This document shows positions 1 through 14,200 of a stretch of DNA of 64,000 bases, piece after piece. Both the position numbers and the translations under genes were made by a program. The stretch is from Campylorhamphus procurvoides (taxonomy: Eukaryota; Chordata; Aves; Passeriformes; Dendrocolaptidae), in contig WBMV01008225.1 in the NCBI GenBank assembly GCA_013396655.1, forward strand, positions 717,928 through 781,927, in the 5' to 3' direction. Each line of letters starts with the position of its first letter. The stretch's first letter is position 1. The notes under the pieces were generated by a model. That model made no database searches and was not told the origin of the DNA. It saw nothing but the letters and a program-made list of their open reading frames with translations.

Positions 1-2143
1 TTAAAATAATTGACGTCATAGATCTGCTTATAAGGCACAAATTTCCCTTGTCAGATACTCTGAAGCATCCCAGTTTGCTATTATCAGGTCCACTGACAAT
101 GTGTTGGTTGATATTTAGAGTCACCAAGCAAGCACATTCAGAACTGTATATTCAGAACTCCTTTGATAAGACTACCTAAAATAACGAAAAACTGACATCA
201 AAATATTGTGACGTATGTTTTGTAGGAATCTGCAGATCAGTGTTTCCCATGCTAATTGCACAGCTGTATTTTTTTTAATCTTGTTTTTCTTTTTTCTGAA
301 TTGTGAAACTAAGCTGCCTGGGAAGTCTTACCTCTTAGCTTCACAATTCAAAATTTTAAGAGCAGCAAAAGAGCACCTGGGAGAAAGCAAGAGCAGGATA
401 GGAGAATGTATCCTCACGAAGCTTGGCTTTATTAAAGCACTTGACAAAGTAGCAGAATGCTGAGAACTGGCATTTGCTGTAGCTATGGCAGAGTTTATTT
501 AGTGAGTGACCCATCGCAGAAGGATTTCAGGCCCTGCTGTTGCATATATTTGTTACCATGGGCCTGTTGCTTCTCGTATCATCTGTGAGATATAATGGGT
601 ATATAAGTGTGCAGTCTTAGCTGGAGGCAGGATAGTTTCATTCATACTTAACAAAATACTTTTGATATTCTTCATGTGCTCTTAAACTGCAGTGTTGTTT
701 ATTCTTTGCTTTGATTAAGCAAAGGAGGGGGATGCAGGAGTCCATAATTATGTCTTAAACTGTATTTACGTGCACAGGAAAGTAACTTTTTAGTACAGGC
801 TGTGGAAATCATGATGATATATAAATGAATTGGAAGGCCATAGACTTATTTTCATTGACAAAACTTATACCTTGAGAGTGTTTCAGGAGTCCTGACAGTA
901 ACCACTTACTTGTATTCAGTGGTAGAGCACTAAAGGTAACCTCCTTTGTTGTCTGTTAGCAGTTATGGTTTTCTGCAGTATCAGGGATGTGAGTAGTTCT
1001 GTGTTTCAAGATATTTGTGGGATAAATAAGCCTAAAAAGTACCACTTTTCAGTGTTTGTATCTTGGTTATAGTTACAGACCTGCTTTTGTGCAAACAGGG
1101 AGTCCCCAAGACTCAAGTATTTGCATGTTTGAGTGCTGGAGATCCACTGATAGTTCTTTAGAGCTCTGGCAGCCTCTCTTGCCTGGTGTTTCATTCACAA
1201 GCACTCCTTTTACAGTCATCATGGCTGCCTGCTCCAGAGGGGAGAAGGTGTCTGACTTGGAGCTAGGATGTTATAGTTGGTTGGTAGGAAGTTGTAAAAA
1301 ACTTTGGGTGTGCCTGTTCCTGTTTCAGAAGACCAGTTCAGTTCCATAAGTGATGACATTTCTTATGCAAAGCAGCCGAGAGTTTCGATAGCAGATCACT
1401 GTGGTTGTATTGCAGATATCTGAGATACCTGGAACCCATCAGAGGTGAAGTTAATTCTGTCTTGTTCAGCACTGACAGGGCCCAGGCAGAGGACTGTGAC
1501 TCAGCTGGAAAATTCAGCTAGTTGTTGAGGCAGGCTTCCTCTTGAGTCTTTCATCTTTTAAACTTTGTTACACCAAAAATAATTCTTCTTCCTCACAAGT
1601 CTCTCAAAAAAAGGAACTTTTAATGTGAAACCCATCCTAAAGAAAGGATGACTTCCCTTTGTCTTCATAATGACTGCAGAGGGCACTTCAGAGGCATAAA
1701 GCACCAAGCAAAGGCTGTCCTTAGTTTGATTTATCCACTCTTGAAAAGTCTTCTCCCTACTCAGCTTGTAGGGTTTTTTCTGTTGATTTTTTTAGCCCAG
1801 TATGCTCTAGATTCAGATTTTACCTTACAGACTCCTGACTGAGACCCAAATAGCTCAAATTGAGATAAGATGAGCAGGACTTGGGTAATTTATGCATGTG
1901 CTGGGAGTAGTGTGCTCCTGAGCCTGAACCAACAGAAAGCTACTTTCTGCAACTGCTATAAGAACTATTACACAGTGTTAGCTTTAGACTTTGAAACTTT
2001 CAGTGTCCTCAGCCTAGAGATTAGTCTCCTAGTGTTTTGGACAGTGACACAAGCCTCTTTGTAAAGAAAGGTAGAAGATGCTATGGTTATGATTAGGAGC
2101 CAATTCTGTTCCCAAGCAAACTGTTGTTACTATTTAATTGTAG
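1..2143. other. TMEM131L: TMEM131L intron sequence, no feature called
   Basis: No segment here shows an open frame between a good acceptor and donor that would end in phase 1, as the exon at 2144 needs. I therefore read it as intron, although a diverged exon could have been missed. A perfect CRE palindrome (TGACGTCA) lies at 11-18, but nothing around it suggests a promoter. Confidence 0.6.
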
Positions 2144-2295
2144 GGAATAGCCAGCAAGTGCCTCTCAGGAATGAAACAGAAAACTGCGAGACTTTAAAAA
2201 AGCAGATCAACCTAAAGCCTTCCATAGAGAAGAAGATTAATAAGGGGCCTAAGGAAGAATCTTCATGCTGCACAAAAGAGATCGCCTGTTCTGAG
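2144..2295 (+). CDS. TMEM131L: TMEM131L exon (first in window)
   Basis: The acceptor is a T-rich stretch ending TAG at 2141-2143. The exon begins with two bases that finish a split codon and reads [16 protein letters not shown], then a Lys-rich stretch, ending in ACSE. The donor GTTTGT at 2296 is weaker than consensus. It leaves phase 0, which fits the next exon. The segment is hydrophilic and fits the cytoplasmic tail. The boundary at 2295 is the least certain splice site of the chain. Confidence 0.75.
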
Positions 2296-5200
2296 GTTTG
2301 TATTGTAATCTTTCTGCTTTTCAATTTAAAATTATCTTTTTACTGTTATTATGTCTATATACATGTATAGGTATGTGTGTATATGTAGGGACTATTATGT
2401 ACAGTCACAGACCTGAAGTACTGTAAATCAGATGAATGAGGAAGTATACAGATGTGCTGCCCTACATCCGTTGCACATTAATGCTACTTTATAGAATGAT
2501 GAACAATTGGGGTAAAAATCAAAACAGCTCTTATATTGTCATGTGGGCTGTATCACATGACAGAGGTTGTTACTGTCAAAGCAGGCACATGCACACTGGA
2601 ACCTGACACCAGCTGTCAGCCACACTAATGGTATGGGAACATTCTCTGGAGGGGATGTGGCCATATCAGCCTTCAGTTGGAGACCTGATCTCCAAATACG
2701 TGGCTTTGCATCAGAAATTTGCATTTGAGAATACAGCAAGCAGAAGCCCCTTACAGATTGCAGATTTGCTGAGAAGGATCATTCTTCACCTGTGGTTTCT
2801 GAGTATGATAAACACATCAGACTGTACCTTCATAGCAGGCAGCATAAAACACTAAAAGAACTTTATCAGGTAATTAATAAACCCAAAAATTTGGATTATG
2901 TTTGTGTCTTGTCTACTGGAAGGGATCCCATAGCAAAAAGGTGTAAGGAGGAATTGCTAACCGTGCTTGGGGAATATGTCAGAAAATACAAGGTCTAGTC
3001 TGGTTTTGGAAACTGTTGTTACAAACTTTCTTCCATGTGTGGCTGATGGTGCACAGTTGGTTTCTTGCATTTTCTGAAATGACTTGTTGGTAACTTACTC
3101 CATGATTTCCTCAGTTGTAATTCAAATGAATGCCTTCCCCTGCCCCCCTCCCCCAGCTGCTGAGGAAAGAGAGGATTTATTGCTGCTGAACTTGCACACA
3201 AACTGATCATAAATCTGGCAGATGTTTTTTGTTTTTAGCACATTGGGAATTTTATTGACTGCTTTACTTTTTCTCCCTCCATTTTTTTATTTCCCTGGAA
3301 GTCAGAGCTAGATGCTGTGAAGGGGAAAATGCTAAGTTTGGGAATTCAAAAATTTCTCTCTCATCATCTGTTGCTGTCTTGATGGACAGAGTCTTGGAAA
3401 GGCTGGTCAAATTGATGGTGCTGGATAGAAGATGTGCTGTGGAAAGGCACTAAATCACAAAGTAACTATGCATTTGGGTCGGGTCATTTTGTCCAGAGAA
3501 GGTTAGCTAGAAAAATCCAATGAAGTTCATTGACTGAGTCAACTTCATTTTGTAATGTACATATTGTCTCAGCTCATATTTTTACCTTTAGCAAGAAGAT
3601 GTGTACAGGAAGAAGAAACCTCAGGAGAAAAAGGAAGGAAATGTACCAAATATGAATTGGAATAGAAATAGAACATCTAGAAAAAATAAGAAGAAGAACA
3701 TTAATATTTCTGCAAGGTATGTGTTGCCTCACCAAATCATGAAGAAATCCACAGTTGCTGTAATGTTTCCACAGGTTTTGAATAGTACATTGGGCAGGGT
3801 TGTTTTATCTATTTAAATAAACACACTTCAATCCTGACCTGAGCCTTCATTTTAAAGAATGTGCAGTACTAAATATCACCAGCAAAAAAAATTCCACTTG
3901 TAAATCTGTGTGTATATTGATGTACCTCATTCTGCATAGTAGTGGTAGCTCTCTGTTATAGCCTGGAATGTGCTGTCTCTGAAGTTTGGATGGTTAACTT
4001 CCTTTTGATTGTGTATTATGTGCAGAAATTCCATTTGTGTATTTTCTTCAGTGAAAAAAGGAAAAGAAAATTGTTGAAATTATTCCATCTTCAGGAGAAT
4101 CATCTGCTATATTGTTTGGAAGAGAAATGTGAAGAACGGAGACAGCAGCTTGCATTTTTGCTGTAATGATTAAAAAGAGTAGAGCAGCACTGGGCTCTAA
4201 AGAATATTGAGAGCACTGTGGACAGTTACTTTTTTTTCTCCTGAGGACTGTTTAAATGCATTTTAAAGTCAGTTGTAAATCACTTTTAAATATTGTTTTA
4301 ATGTATTTTAAATTTAAATTATTTGGATTGTTAAAAAATACTAGTTACAAACTGCTGCTAGAATAGAAACATTTCTGAGGAGAAAAATCTTCCTCCTTTC
4401 CCCCCCCAGCCCTTTGAATTAAGGTCACAATCTTACAAAGCCTTCACAGACTTAATTTTTATTGCAAGTGGTCCTATTGAGGTCAGTGGATTTAACAAGG
4501 AGATTGTAAATCTGAAGGGGCTGTTATAACTCATTATACACAAATTACTGTTCTTTGTGGGAAGTCAGCACATGTGTAAATCTTTGCTGGATGCCCACCC
4601 TAATAAGTAGGATGGATAAAATACCAGAAGTGAAATACTGAAATTCAGTGTCTGTTCTTTGAACAAGTTCAGCCGTTGCTACTTTCTGTGTTAAGATGGA
4701 ACTATTCCCTTTCTGTAGAAATCTGACAGCTGGGTTTTATTCATTTTCTCTTAATACTCTATGATATTGAATGCAGAGATTTCATTTCACTTTTATTAGC
4801 AAAAACTTAATATTGCTGCAGATTATAATTTTTTTCTAGTTATAATTATGCCAGTGAAATGAACACAGGGCATATTTTTCCATATATCTGGATCTTCATG
4901 CAGCACTAGACTGTGCTTATCACTGAAACATCTAATTGCCTTCTGCAAGTGCATTAGAGAATGGAGTTAAGCATACACATGTCATTTTGCCTATCCCCCT
5001 TGAGAAGTAGTCATCTCTCTGGTGGGATGTTGCATTTTGAGTAAGATTTTCAGGTTTCTGTAAAGTTGGGGAATAAGACTCCCAAGCCTATTGCTTCCCC
5101 TGCCTCGACAGCCATGTGAGTTGAAGTGTTTAATGCCTGAAAAGGAAAAATGCAGATGTAAAATGCAAACATATTTCTTTGGGTGTGGTTGTATTAGGGT

Positions 5201-8200
5201 CCCTGAGCAGAGTGAGTTGAAGCATATGTGCAGTGAATTCGAAAGGCCGGATCTCAGAGCGAATATTGGAATAAGAGCCTGGTGTCCTCCGAATAACGGG
5301 GAGAATTGTAAAGCAGACCAAAAAGCTGGGAGTTTGTCTATACAGGGAGAAACAGGTATGCAATCTTAATTGTCTGCAATGGGGAAAGAAACACGATGTG
5401 GATTTTGTGGCAGTAGAACTGTATTCCTTCCTTGAGAGACCTGTGCTTTTCTCACTTTTGAACCCTGATGCTGAGATGACAGTGCCTGAAATAATCCCTG
5501 CTCACCTCCCAAGGGCTCTGCATGCCTTCTCCTTGGGGTTGGTTGGTGGTGCAAATCAGAAAATGAGTCAGTCTGAAGCCATGGCACATCAGTTCTTGGT
5601 GTAGGACTGATTGTCTTCTTGTGCATTCAAATGAATGCTGGTATTAACTGAAGTAATTGTATTGCAAAGGCTAGTTTTAGAACAGGCAGGTAACTGCTGC
5701 CTGCCTATCCATAGGAATTTTAATCACCTGTTTTCCCTGAATTTTGGGAAGAGGACATCTGAAGAAAGATACCAATGTATATAGAATTGTCCTTTGCCTC
5801 TCTGATGAGATAATAGGAAAGGAGAATCTATCACTTATGAATTCATTACTTGCAACATTTTGTCACCGCTCTTGGTATGCGGGCTCCTACAGCCGGGGTA
5901 TGTTTCATGTTTAAAGTACTAACTGTATATTTCAGAGGACAGTATGCACTTCCTCTTTCAACCTATTGCCTGTAGCTGCGCCTTATCCTTCCTTGCATTC
6001 ATTTTACTGGGATATCTTACTGGGATGTGTAGGTCACAAATTCCTTGTGATAGAGGCTGGTATATTTACTGAGGCTATTGGTAAATACTATTGTCTCTCT
6101 TATTGTCAGTAAATTCAGAGAATCTATGTAAATTCGTGTTTCAGATGATTTTTCACTGACAAGAGTTTCTTAAATGTGTTGGTTTTTTGACTGGGGTTTT
6201 TTTCCAATTTCTTTAGAAAGCTTTTATCAGCGGTCCAAAAAGAAGTGTTTGGAGAAGTTTTGTTCTGATTCAAGCTCAGATTGTGGAAGTTCCTCAGGAA
6301 GTGTTCGTGCCAGTCGTGGCAGCTGGGGTAGTTGGAGCAGTACCAGCAGTTCAGACGGAGATAAAAAGCCAATGATTACTGCCAGGCATTTTCTTCCATC
6401 CAGTAAGTTTTGCAAATAGTCCCTCTTCACATTGGCAGGCCAAGTTTTAACCTTTCTTCTGAATGGGAAGGACTACCACGGCTTGGGGCATGCAACTTGC
6501 CTTCTATAGGGACCTCTCAGAAACACAAGGAGAGATTTAAAGAACTTTCTACTTGATAAGAAGTACCATAAGTTTTCTGGAGGTGAAGATGACCTGTCAG
6601 GCTCCTCACTGAGGAATCTGCACAATTGGTTTTCATGGAAAGATGAAAGAAATGAGAGTCACTAGCCAAAGCAGTTTCTGCCTCTGTATTTTTCATCGCA
6701 TTATTCTTTTTAAAATGTTATAGCTATTTAGGAAATGCACAAATGAAGAATGTGTGAAAGCAGTTCAGATCTGAGGATCTGGGGATTGGATAGATGTATT
6801 CAAGGTGTAAGTAGCCAGGAGACCTGCCCCAGTTGACTAGTATGAGAAATGAGAGCTGTGGTTCATTACTGCAATTTTTGAATACCTGAATATCATTAAA
6901 ACAGTTGAAAGCCTAAACCATGCCGTAATTATCTAGATTGGTGTGGCACTAGAAGTAAATTTTGAAGTGCTGAAGTGACACAAGTAAACCCAGCTCCGAG
7001 TACCTGAAAAAATATGGTCTGAATGATTTAAAAATATGCAGGAACTTACATGGGGATGTCTGTATAAAACTTTACATGGCATATCTGAACCTGAGATCTA
7101 AAAGATAATGAATTGTGTGTATATGACTTTTCTGTTCAAGTTGTAATGCCTCTTAAAAAACAGGAAAATAATTACAAGTTCAAAATTAATTTTATAGTAA
7201 CAAGGAACCTCTCTCCATTAACAGTATGGTAATCACTTCTAAATCATAAAATGCATTTTAAGACCATATGGACTTAGGTAGCATGCTTTGAAATTAATGC
7301 AGTTAGAGGTAATCCAATCTGAGAGAAAACCTAATTAACACCATTGATGATTCTACTTGTGTCTATGTATATTCTGTGCATACTTCTTTTTTTTAGGATC
7401 TATGATTTTCACAGTCATTCTTTTCTTTAGGAGAGAATATTTCACAAAATGATTTTCCATCTGAAACTCCTATCACTTTAAATCTGTCTCATAACATCTG
7501 CAATACCAGGTAAAAAATTTGAATCTACACCTGTAAGGCATTAAAGAAACACCACCAACTTGAAATCTTGTCTCAATTTGATAAATTATACTTAACCTAT
7601 TGTCATTTTTTATGATCATCTGATTGTACTTACTAGTTGGAAGAAGAAGAATCTTCTTCAGTCTGTGAAAAGATATATGCAAAATTGTTTATGCGGCATA
7701 AATAGAATAAATTGTTCCAAGTGGAAGGTTAATGGAAATTAATTTTCCCCTCTCATTTCTTCCACATCCTATCAACTTGCTACATTTCCATTTAGTTATT
7801 TTAAAGTAGTAATGGTTTTGACAAAAGGTGGGAGTGAGACTTTCAAGTTGGTGTTATTCTTTTAATGGGAATAATGTTCTCCTAAGATACATAGCATGAA
7901 AATTGATTCCTCCTTCCCCCACATTTCTTTCTACCTCTTTACTATAGTAGTGATAGAATCTACATTTTTTATTACTATGAGTCCTCTTTTCTCTTCTCAT
8001 TCATCACTCTGTTTTCAGAAATAATCTAATCCTTTTCCTTTGGGATTCTGGTGCTTGAAAATGTTTCCTTTCCATTCATTTTTGCTAATTTCTTTGATGG
8101 GTTTTGATGAATATCAAATTGGTGTTCATGTGTGTCTATGTGTCTTCATGGACATAGAAGTAAACTTCCCTGAAAGTTGTGGAAACATTGAGAGGTCCTG

Positions 8201-11200
8201 CTGATCTTCAAGAACTATAGCTTGTTTTCCAGTTTTAGAGAAGAGCTGTTGAACTAATTACCAATAGGTTGATACTTGGATAATAGAAGTGGAGTAATTA
8301 AGGTGTATTAATTTTATTAATTTTTCATGTGTGATAAGTAGCTGGCTTTTAATTAGAAAAAAAACCCTTAAAAATTGCACAGTGGTAATTCAATAATAAT
8401 AATCAGGACTGTCGGAAAGCAATAGCAATCATGTTCATTAGAATGTTTTTTTACATCTCTATATATTTCCTTTGAAATACTTTGTATTATGAACTATAAC
8501 AGTGTCTAGACTTAGGAAATTAAATTTTCTTTTCATTCAGCAGAGACATGAACAGCATCCCCCAATATCCTGAAACCTTATGTCCCAATTTCACTGACAT
8601 AGCTGCAGATCCTGACAAAAATAAAGGTGAGTATTAAAAACTGAAGGTGGTTTCTCACCAGCATTTTGTCATGCAGTTTCAGTGATGTTGCTAATAACAT
8701 TTGTATACACCAACTTGATATACATGTTGTTATTAGAAACAAGTTAGGTGCAAAGTTAGCAAATGAAGGCTTATAACCTTGATAATTTTTAGTTCTAACC
8801 TTGACAATTTTTGCTGTGTCTGCTGTCTGTGAAGACAGCATTTAGCTTTCAACTCATGTTCTAGATATTGTTTCTTTTTTCATCGTCTTGCTTTGCACAG
8901 ATTTATGTCCAAAAGCAATGCAGTTGGGAGATCAGGAGCACTGGTGAAGCTCAAATGTGACTCAAACCAAACATGACCATTTTCCTCTCTAAATTTTCAC
9001 AGCTGTGACTTGCTCTCTTTGAAAGCAATAACGAGTGAGGCTGGGCTGAGCTGTTAAAACTCTTGAGTTTTCACTGTTTGTGTTTTAAGGGAAAGTAACA
9101 CTAGCTTTTTGAGTGGGATTCATAAAAGTATCGTGCTACATGGTGAGGTGGAGTTTGAAAGCTGGTTAGGACACATGGTTCTTTGGGCAGCAGACTGCCT
9201 GCCCATGACTGTGCCTTCTGCTATAGGTTTAACCTGCTTCTGATAGGATACAAATGCTGGTTAAACTTCTTCCATGGTAGCAGTATTAATATGTGTCATG
9301 TGAAATAATGAAATAGAGCCACCTTTAAGACCATTTTCTCATGGAAATTGCTAATTTGGATTTTTAACTTTCTCCAGCTGCCAGTTCCTACACAGTTGAT
9401 AGGAACCAGGTTGTCTGGGGGCAGTCAGGGCATTCAGTCCATAAAGAGCAGCACAATGAATATCTGCCCTAGGGGCTAAATACAGCAGTAAGGAGTTCAC
9501 AAATTGTTTGGTCCAGTCTGTTAAAAAGCTGGCCTTGTTCCTGCTGTATTTGTGTGGCTGGACTTCAGAGTTGGTTACTGACTGAGGTGTGGGGGCAAGG
9601 AGTCCAGTGGGTATTGCATCCCTGGTGTCTGTCCTTCTGTGTGGAAGGATGCCATCCTGGCTCTGGCAGCTGAGCACTTAAGGACTCTCTGTAGGAATTT
9701 CTTGGCCTGTTTTGTTGAATTCCAGTTTCTCAGTTCAAGTCTTTATAGATTTCTTTTTTAAAAAATAGAAATTTTGAGATTTGTTTGAAGATGGATATTC
9801 ATCACAAAAGAACCCCAGTAGATACATTAGAAACTGCTTTTTTTCTCTAGCATACAGTCCTTATTGTGAATCTGAGAATAGTGTCAGTAACAGCATTTGC
9901 AGAATCTCCTTCCTGTTGCTCTGCATTTCATTCCCCTTTCCATTTTTAGGTCTCTACCCAACAGGAGACTTGTGGCCTGCCCAGCCAGTCTGCGTGACAA
10001 ACAGTTTAAACTACAACCTTGAGAATAATATACCGTGCATGATCCAAGAAACCCCCTCTGTCCACAACAGGCAAGTTACATTTTATGTAAAAAGTATGGG
10101 TAATGCTTTGTTCAGGTTTCTGTGATGCAGAGGATTGTTGCTGACTTAGGCTATTTGTAACGCAACTTTGCTGCTACTTCAGTCTTAGTTCTGTTTGTTA
10201 ATGCTCTTCCACTAGTACATCATGATTAATTTTACAAAGACAAATTCACTGCTGTTCTTGTTCTTATACAGATATTCTAGAATTCCTTTAAAGTTTAATT
10301 AGTTACTTTTTGGAAAGCTGTTAATTTCACTTTTGCATGGTCAGGCAGAGGGCCTGGCTTCTAAATTTGTTGCCCTCCTGCTAAATATGTAGCTTCTGTA
10401 TATCACAAGGTGTGTTATGTAGTGTGTACTTGTGTTAAATGGCATGACCAGACATTGTTATAAAAAGACAAATACTCCAGTCTGAAGGTGATTTAGGGGT
10501 ACAAGTTGGTATGTTTCAGGCTCTGTATATATTTGGGTTGATCTTCCTGTAGTAATGAACCTGATAAATTATTGTATTTTACACTACTCACACAACAAAT
10601 TTTACTAACAAAAGAAACAGTGCAAACTAGTAAGCAGAAATACTTAGCCACCATATAGCAGTGAAATATGGCCAGTTCTTCAAGTTGTATCCTGTCATCC
10701 CATATGACAGAAGGACCTGGGGGAGTCCTAGTAGACAACAAGCTGTACATGAGCCAGCAGTGTGCCCATGTGGCCAAGAAAGCCAATGGCGTCCTGGGGT
10801 GCATTAGGAAGAGCATTGCCAGTAGGGCAAGGGAGGTGATTCCACCCCTCTCCTCAGCCCTGGTGAGGCCATATATGAAGTGCTGTGTCCAGTTCTGGGC
10901 TCCTTAGTACAAGAGAGACATGGAATTCCTGGAGCAGGTCCAGCAGAGAGCTACTTAGTTGGTCAAGGGACTGAAGCATCTCTTTTATGATGAAAAGCTG
11001 AGGGAGCTGGGTCTGTTCAGCCTTGAAAAGGGGCAACTGAGAGGGGACCTCACTGATGTCTGTAAGTATCTGAACGGAGGCTGCCAAGAGGATGGATCCA
11101 GGCTCTTCTTGCTGGTGCTGACCCATAGAACAGGAGGCAGTGGGCAGAATCTGGTGCACAGGAAGTTCCAGCTGAACATGATGAAGAACTTCTTTACTGT

Positions 11201-14200
11201 ACAAGTGACTGTGCACTGGAACAGATTGGCCAGAGGTCGTAGAGTCTTCCTTGCTGGGGATATTCAAGAATGTCTGGATGCCATTCTGTGCCATGTGTTC
11301 TTAAGATGACCCTGCTTGAGCAGGGTGATTCTGTGACACAGTGGTAATGCAGAAATTCCTGAGTGATGGTTTTGGGATCCCAGCCAGACTGCTAACCTCA
11401 ATTCTGTCATGTCAACAGACTGCAGTCCTGATGATTGGGAGCAATGAACAGTGGTCTGTCTGACTCTTAAGTCAGATGAAATTATGTGGGGATTGGTGGC
11501 AGATTCCATATTATGCAACTTTGCTTTCATATACCCATGTCGATTTGGACTTTATATGGGAAAATATATGTAATTATTTATTGACATTTAGTAGTGATAG
11601 CTTATGATAGCTTCTTGGCTGAATAGTGAAACAGTGCAGCTTCATGTGAAATCCTTTTATATGTCTACGTTCACCAGACTGGATCCAGACTTGAACTGCT
11701 TCAAACTTTCTGCATAGCAGGGCTTGTTTCACTATTGGCATGTCTTCAGGAATTTCTTTTGAAAAATCTTCTTGAAATTCCAAAATTATTTTAATTAAAA
11801 GAAGTATAATTCCTAGAAATTAATATGTAGTTTAGGAAACATTATCTAACAGGGCTTTAGCACGTGGTGAGGAAAATAGAAATCTCCATTTTAATTTCTC
11901 TTCTCAAACTTTTGAATGCTTGAGAGTACGTTACATTTTCTTCCACCTCAAATCACATTATCGATGATTGTGGGAATGAAGTACAATTTTCTTTTTACAG
12001 AAGAAGAAGTTGAACCGAGGCATAGCAAGACTGGTAGCTGTCGTTACAAGTTGTTCATTCTTCCATAGGAAAAAGAACTCAGTGAGAGAATTGCTGTGAT
12101 TATGTAGTGGTGCAGAGTAGATACTGGCTAAATAGACAACTGGAATGTGAAAAGCCTCATGATCAGTTATAAGCATTTTGCATCCAACAGCTTTACATTA
12201 AATAAATATTTGTAAATAATTTTCAGAAGTTCTGCAAATTGTTTCTGACAGCAGATTTTTCTTGTTCTTGGGACAGCTTCATCGACTGGAATGCAGCTTG
12301 TGATAGCCAGTTTTCCAACATGTATTGTCCACTAGAGATGAATGAATATGGTGCTTTCCCAGAAGGTAAGATGAAATAAAAAAAAATAATTATCACAGAA
12401 CAGGGTTATTTTCTTCTCACCTTTTATAGAACAAAAAGCTGAGCTTGTCTGTACACATCTGGACATTCATTGCTTAAGTAGGCTTTACATTTTCCAGCTG
12501 ACTTGAGTGCTCTGTCAGGGAAATAAACAATGTCTGCATGTGGTGGATGTGAAGACTGGTGTTATTAAGCCTGAAAAGGCAGTATGCAGGACTCTCGGAG
12601 GGAATAGAGAGAAATGCTCGTGACTACAGTATTACACAAATCTCTTTGCACAATTTTCTTTGTTTCCCCTCTGGCAGGCTTCTGCCTTCCAGTGTGTGAA
12701 ACACAAGGCCTCTTGTGACCAATTACCTTCCCAGGCTAGAGTTTCTTGGCTTGGGGAGCACATTGGCAGCAATCTAGAATTCTTTAGCATTACCTTCCTA
12801 AGCAATAATTAAAGGTCAGACTACAGTATCACAGGCAGCACTGTGATCCCTTGGGTGCTTAGAGCTGAGACATGTTGGCAGTGAGGCCGGGGTAGGCTCT
12901 GCCATGCATGTTCCATGGCTAGTAAAGACTGTTCTCTGGTAGAAGGATTGCCAACTCTTTATCCTGTCCTCCTGATAACAATTTGTTAGTGGCTCCCTAA
13001 TACAGAGGGTAGTCCTGTAGACAGAAATTGATAGGCTTTGCTGCTTGGCTGCCCTGAAGCTACCTGAAGTCACTAAAGCATTAAGTCAGTTCCAGTCTGG
13101 CTCACTCTTGACAAGATTCAACATTCCTCCGCAGAAATGTTAGTAGTTTTTGTATTGCAAATGTTTTAATTTGTCTTCCTGTTTTTATAAACTGCAGAAA
13201 ACATGAACTACCCCAGTGGCTTCCCAGGTGCTGCAGCAGTGCAGAACACAGCCTTCATTGACCAGAACTGTCCCTCCACCTGGAATGCTCCTCCCAACAT
13301 GCCACCTGCCTGGGAGCCTGCCAGTTATGTCAACTCCACAGTGAGTATTGTCACTGTGAGGCACTGCCTTCATGTGCTTCTTCAAAGCCTTACTCATGCA
13401 CTCCTGTGTTTTCCCTACCTGTTGCTTGCATGTTCTTCATGAATCTTTTAAATTGCCTGATGTGTGTGTTTTTAATTCTGGCGTTGGCAGCCTGGCTTTT
13501 TCCCAGCTGTTTGTCAAGGATGTTACTGACCTTGTCTGTGAAATTTTAAGACCGATCCTTTTGCCTGAAAATTGACTAAAATTATCTTACATATGGAAAA
13601 ACATTTTAGACTTATGTAGTCTACTGAGATGTTTTCCTATCAAAATCAGCTTTTCCAGTTGAGGGTAAAACAAAAAGTGCTGACAGCAAAATCCAAAGAG
13701 ATTTGGAAATTCTAGAGCTGAATGGACAGCTGCTCTCAGTGACTTTGACAGGGGTTTTTTTGCTAGGAAGTCCAAGTGATTTAAGCTGGATTTGTGCAGC
13801 TTTCTCAATGCTGACTTTGACCTGTTTTACTCCATACTAGCCATGTTTATGTCATCCCATAGCGCAGTGTAGTGACTTCAGTTCAAGGTGGCCTTTAATT
13901 GTAACTGCCTTCTCCTCTGCTCATATTTCAAGATCCTCTATTTTAGAATTTCGATTTTTTTTTCATTTACAGTAGGTTTATTTTATATAAAACTAACCAA
14001 ATAAAGCAAGAAATATTTTCAACTGTAAAAGTGAAAATTCTTCTGTGTTAAAAAGTGGCAAAACTGGTAGAAGACTTTTTCCTAAAATAAACATGGCTTT
14101 ATTTCATATTTTATTCAGGAATGCCAGGAAACACAGAAGGTAGAGATTGGAAAATACATTAGATAATTCAGTTTGTTTCCCTGGTGAGCTTTTCTCCACA

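Noticed and set aside
11..18. TGACGTCA palindrome as a CRE promoter element
   Set aside because: An 8-bp match is expected occasionally by chance, and it lies inside an intron with no CpG island or first exon near it.
215..463. 82-codon open frame near the window start as an upstream TMEM131L exon
   Set aside because: No acceptor or donor gives the phase needed by the exon at 2144, and its low-complexity Phe run is not typical of the tail.
9351..9677. 108-codon minus-strand open frame in a TMEM131L intron
   Set aside because: No recognisable family, no splice context on the minus strand, and it lies in the intron of a well-supported plus-strand gene.
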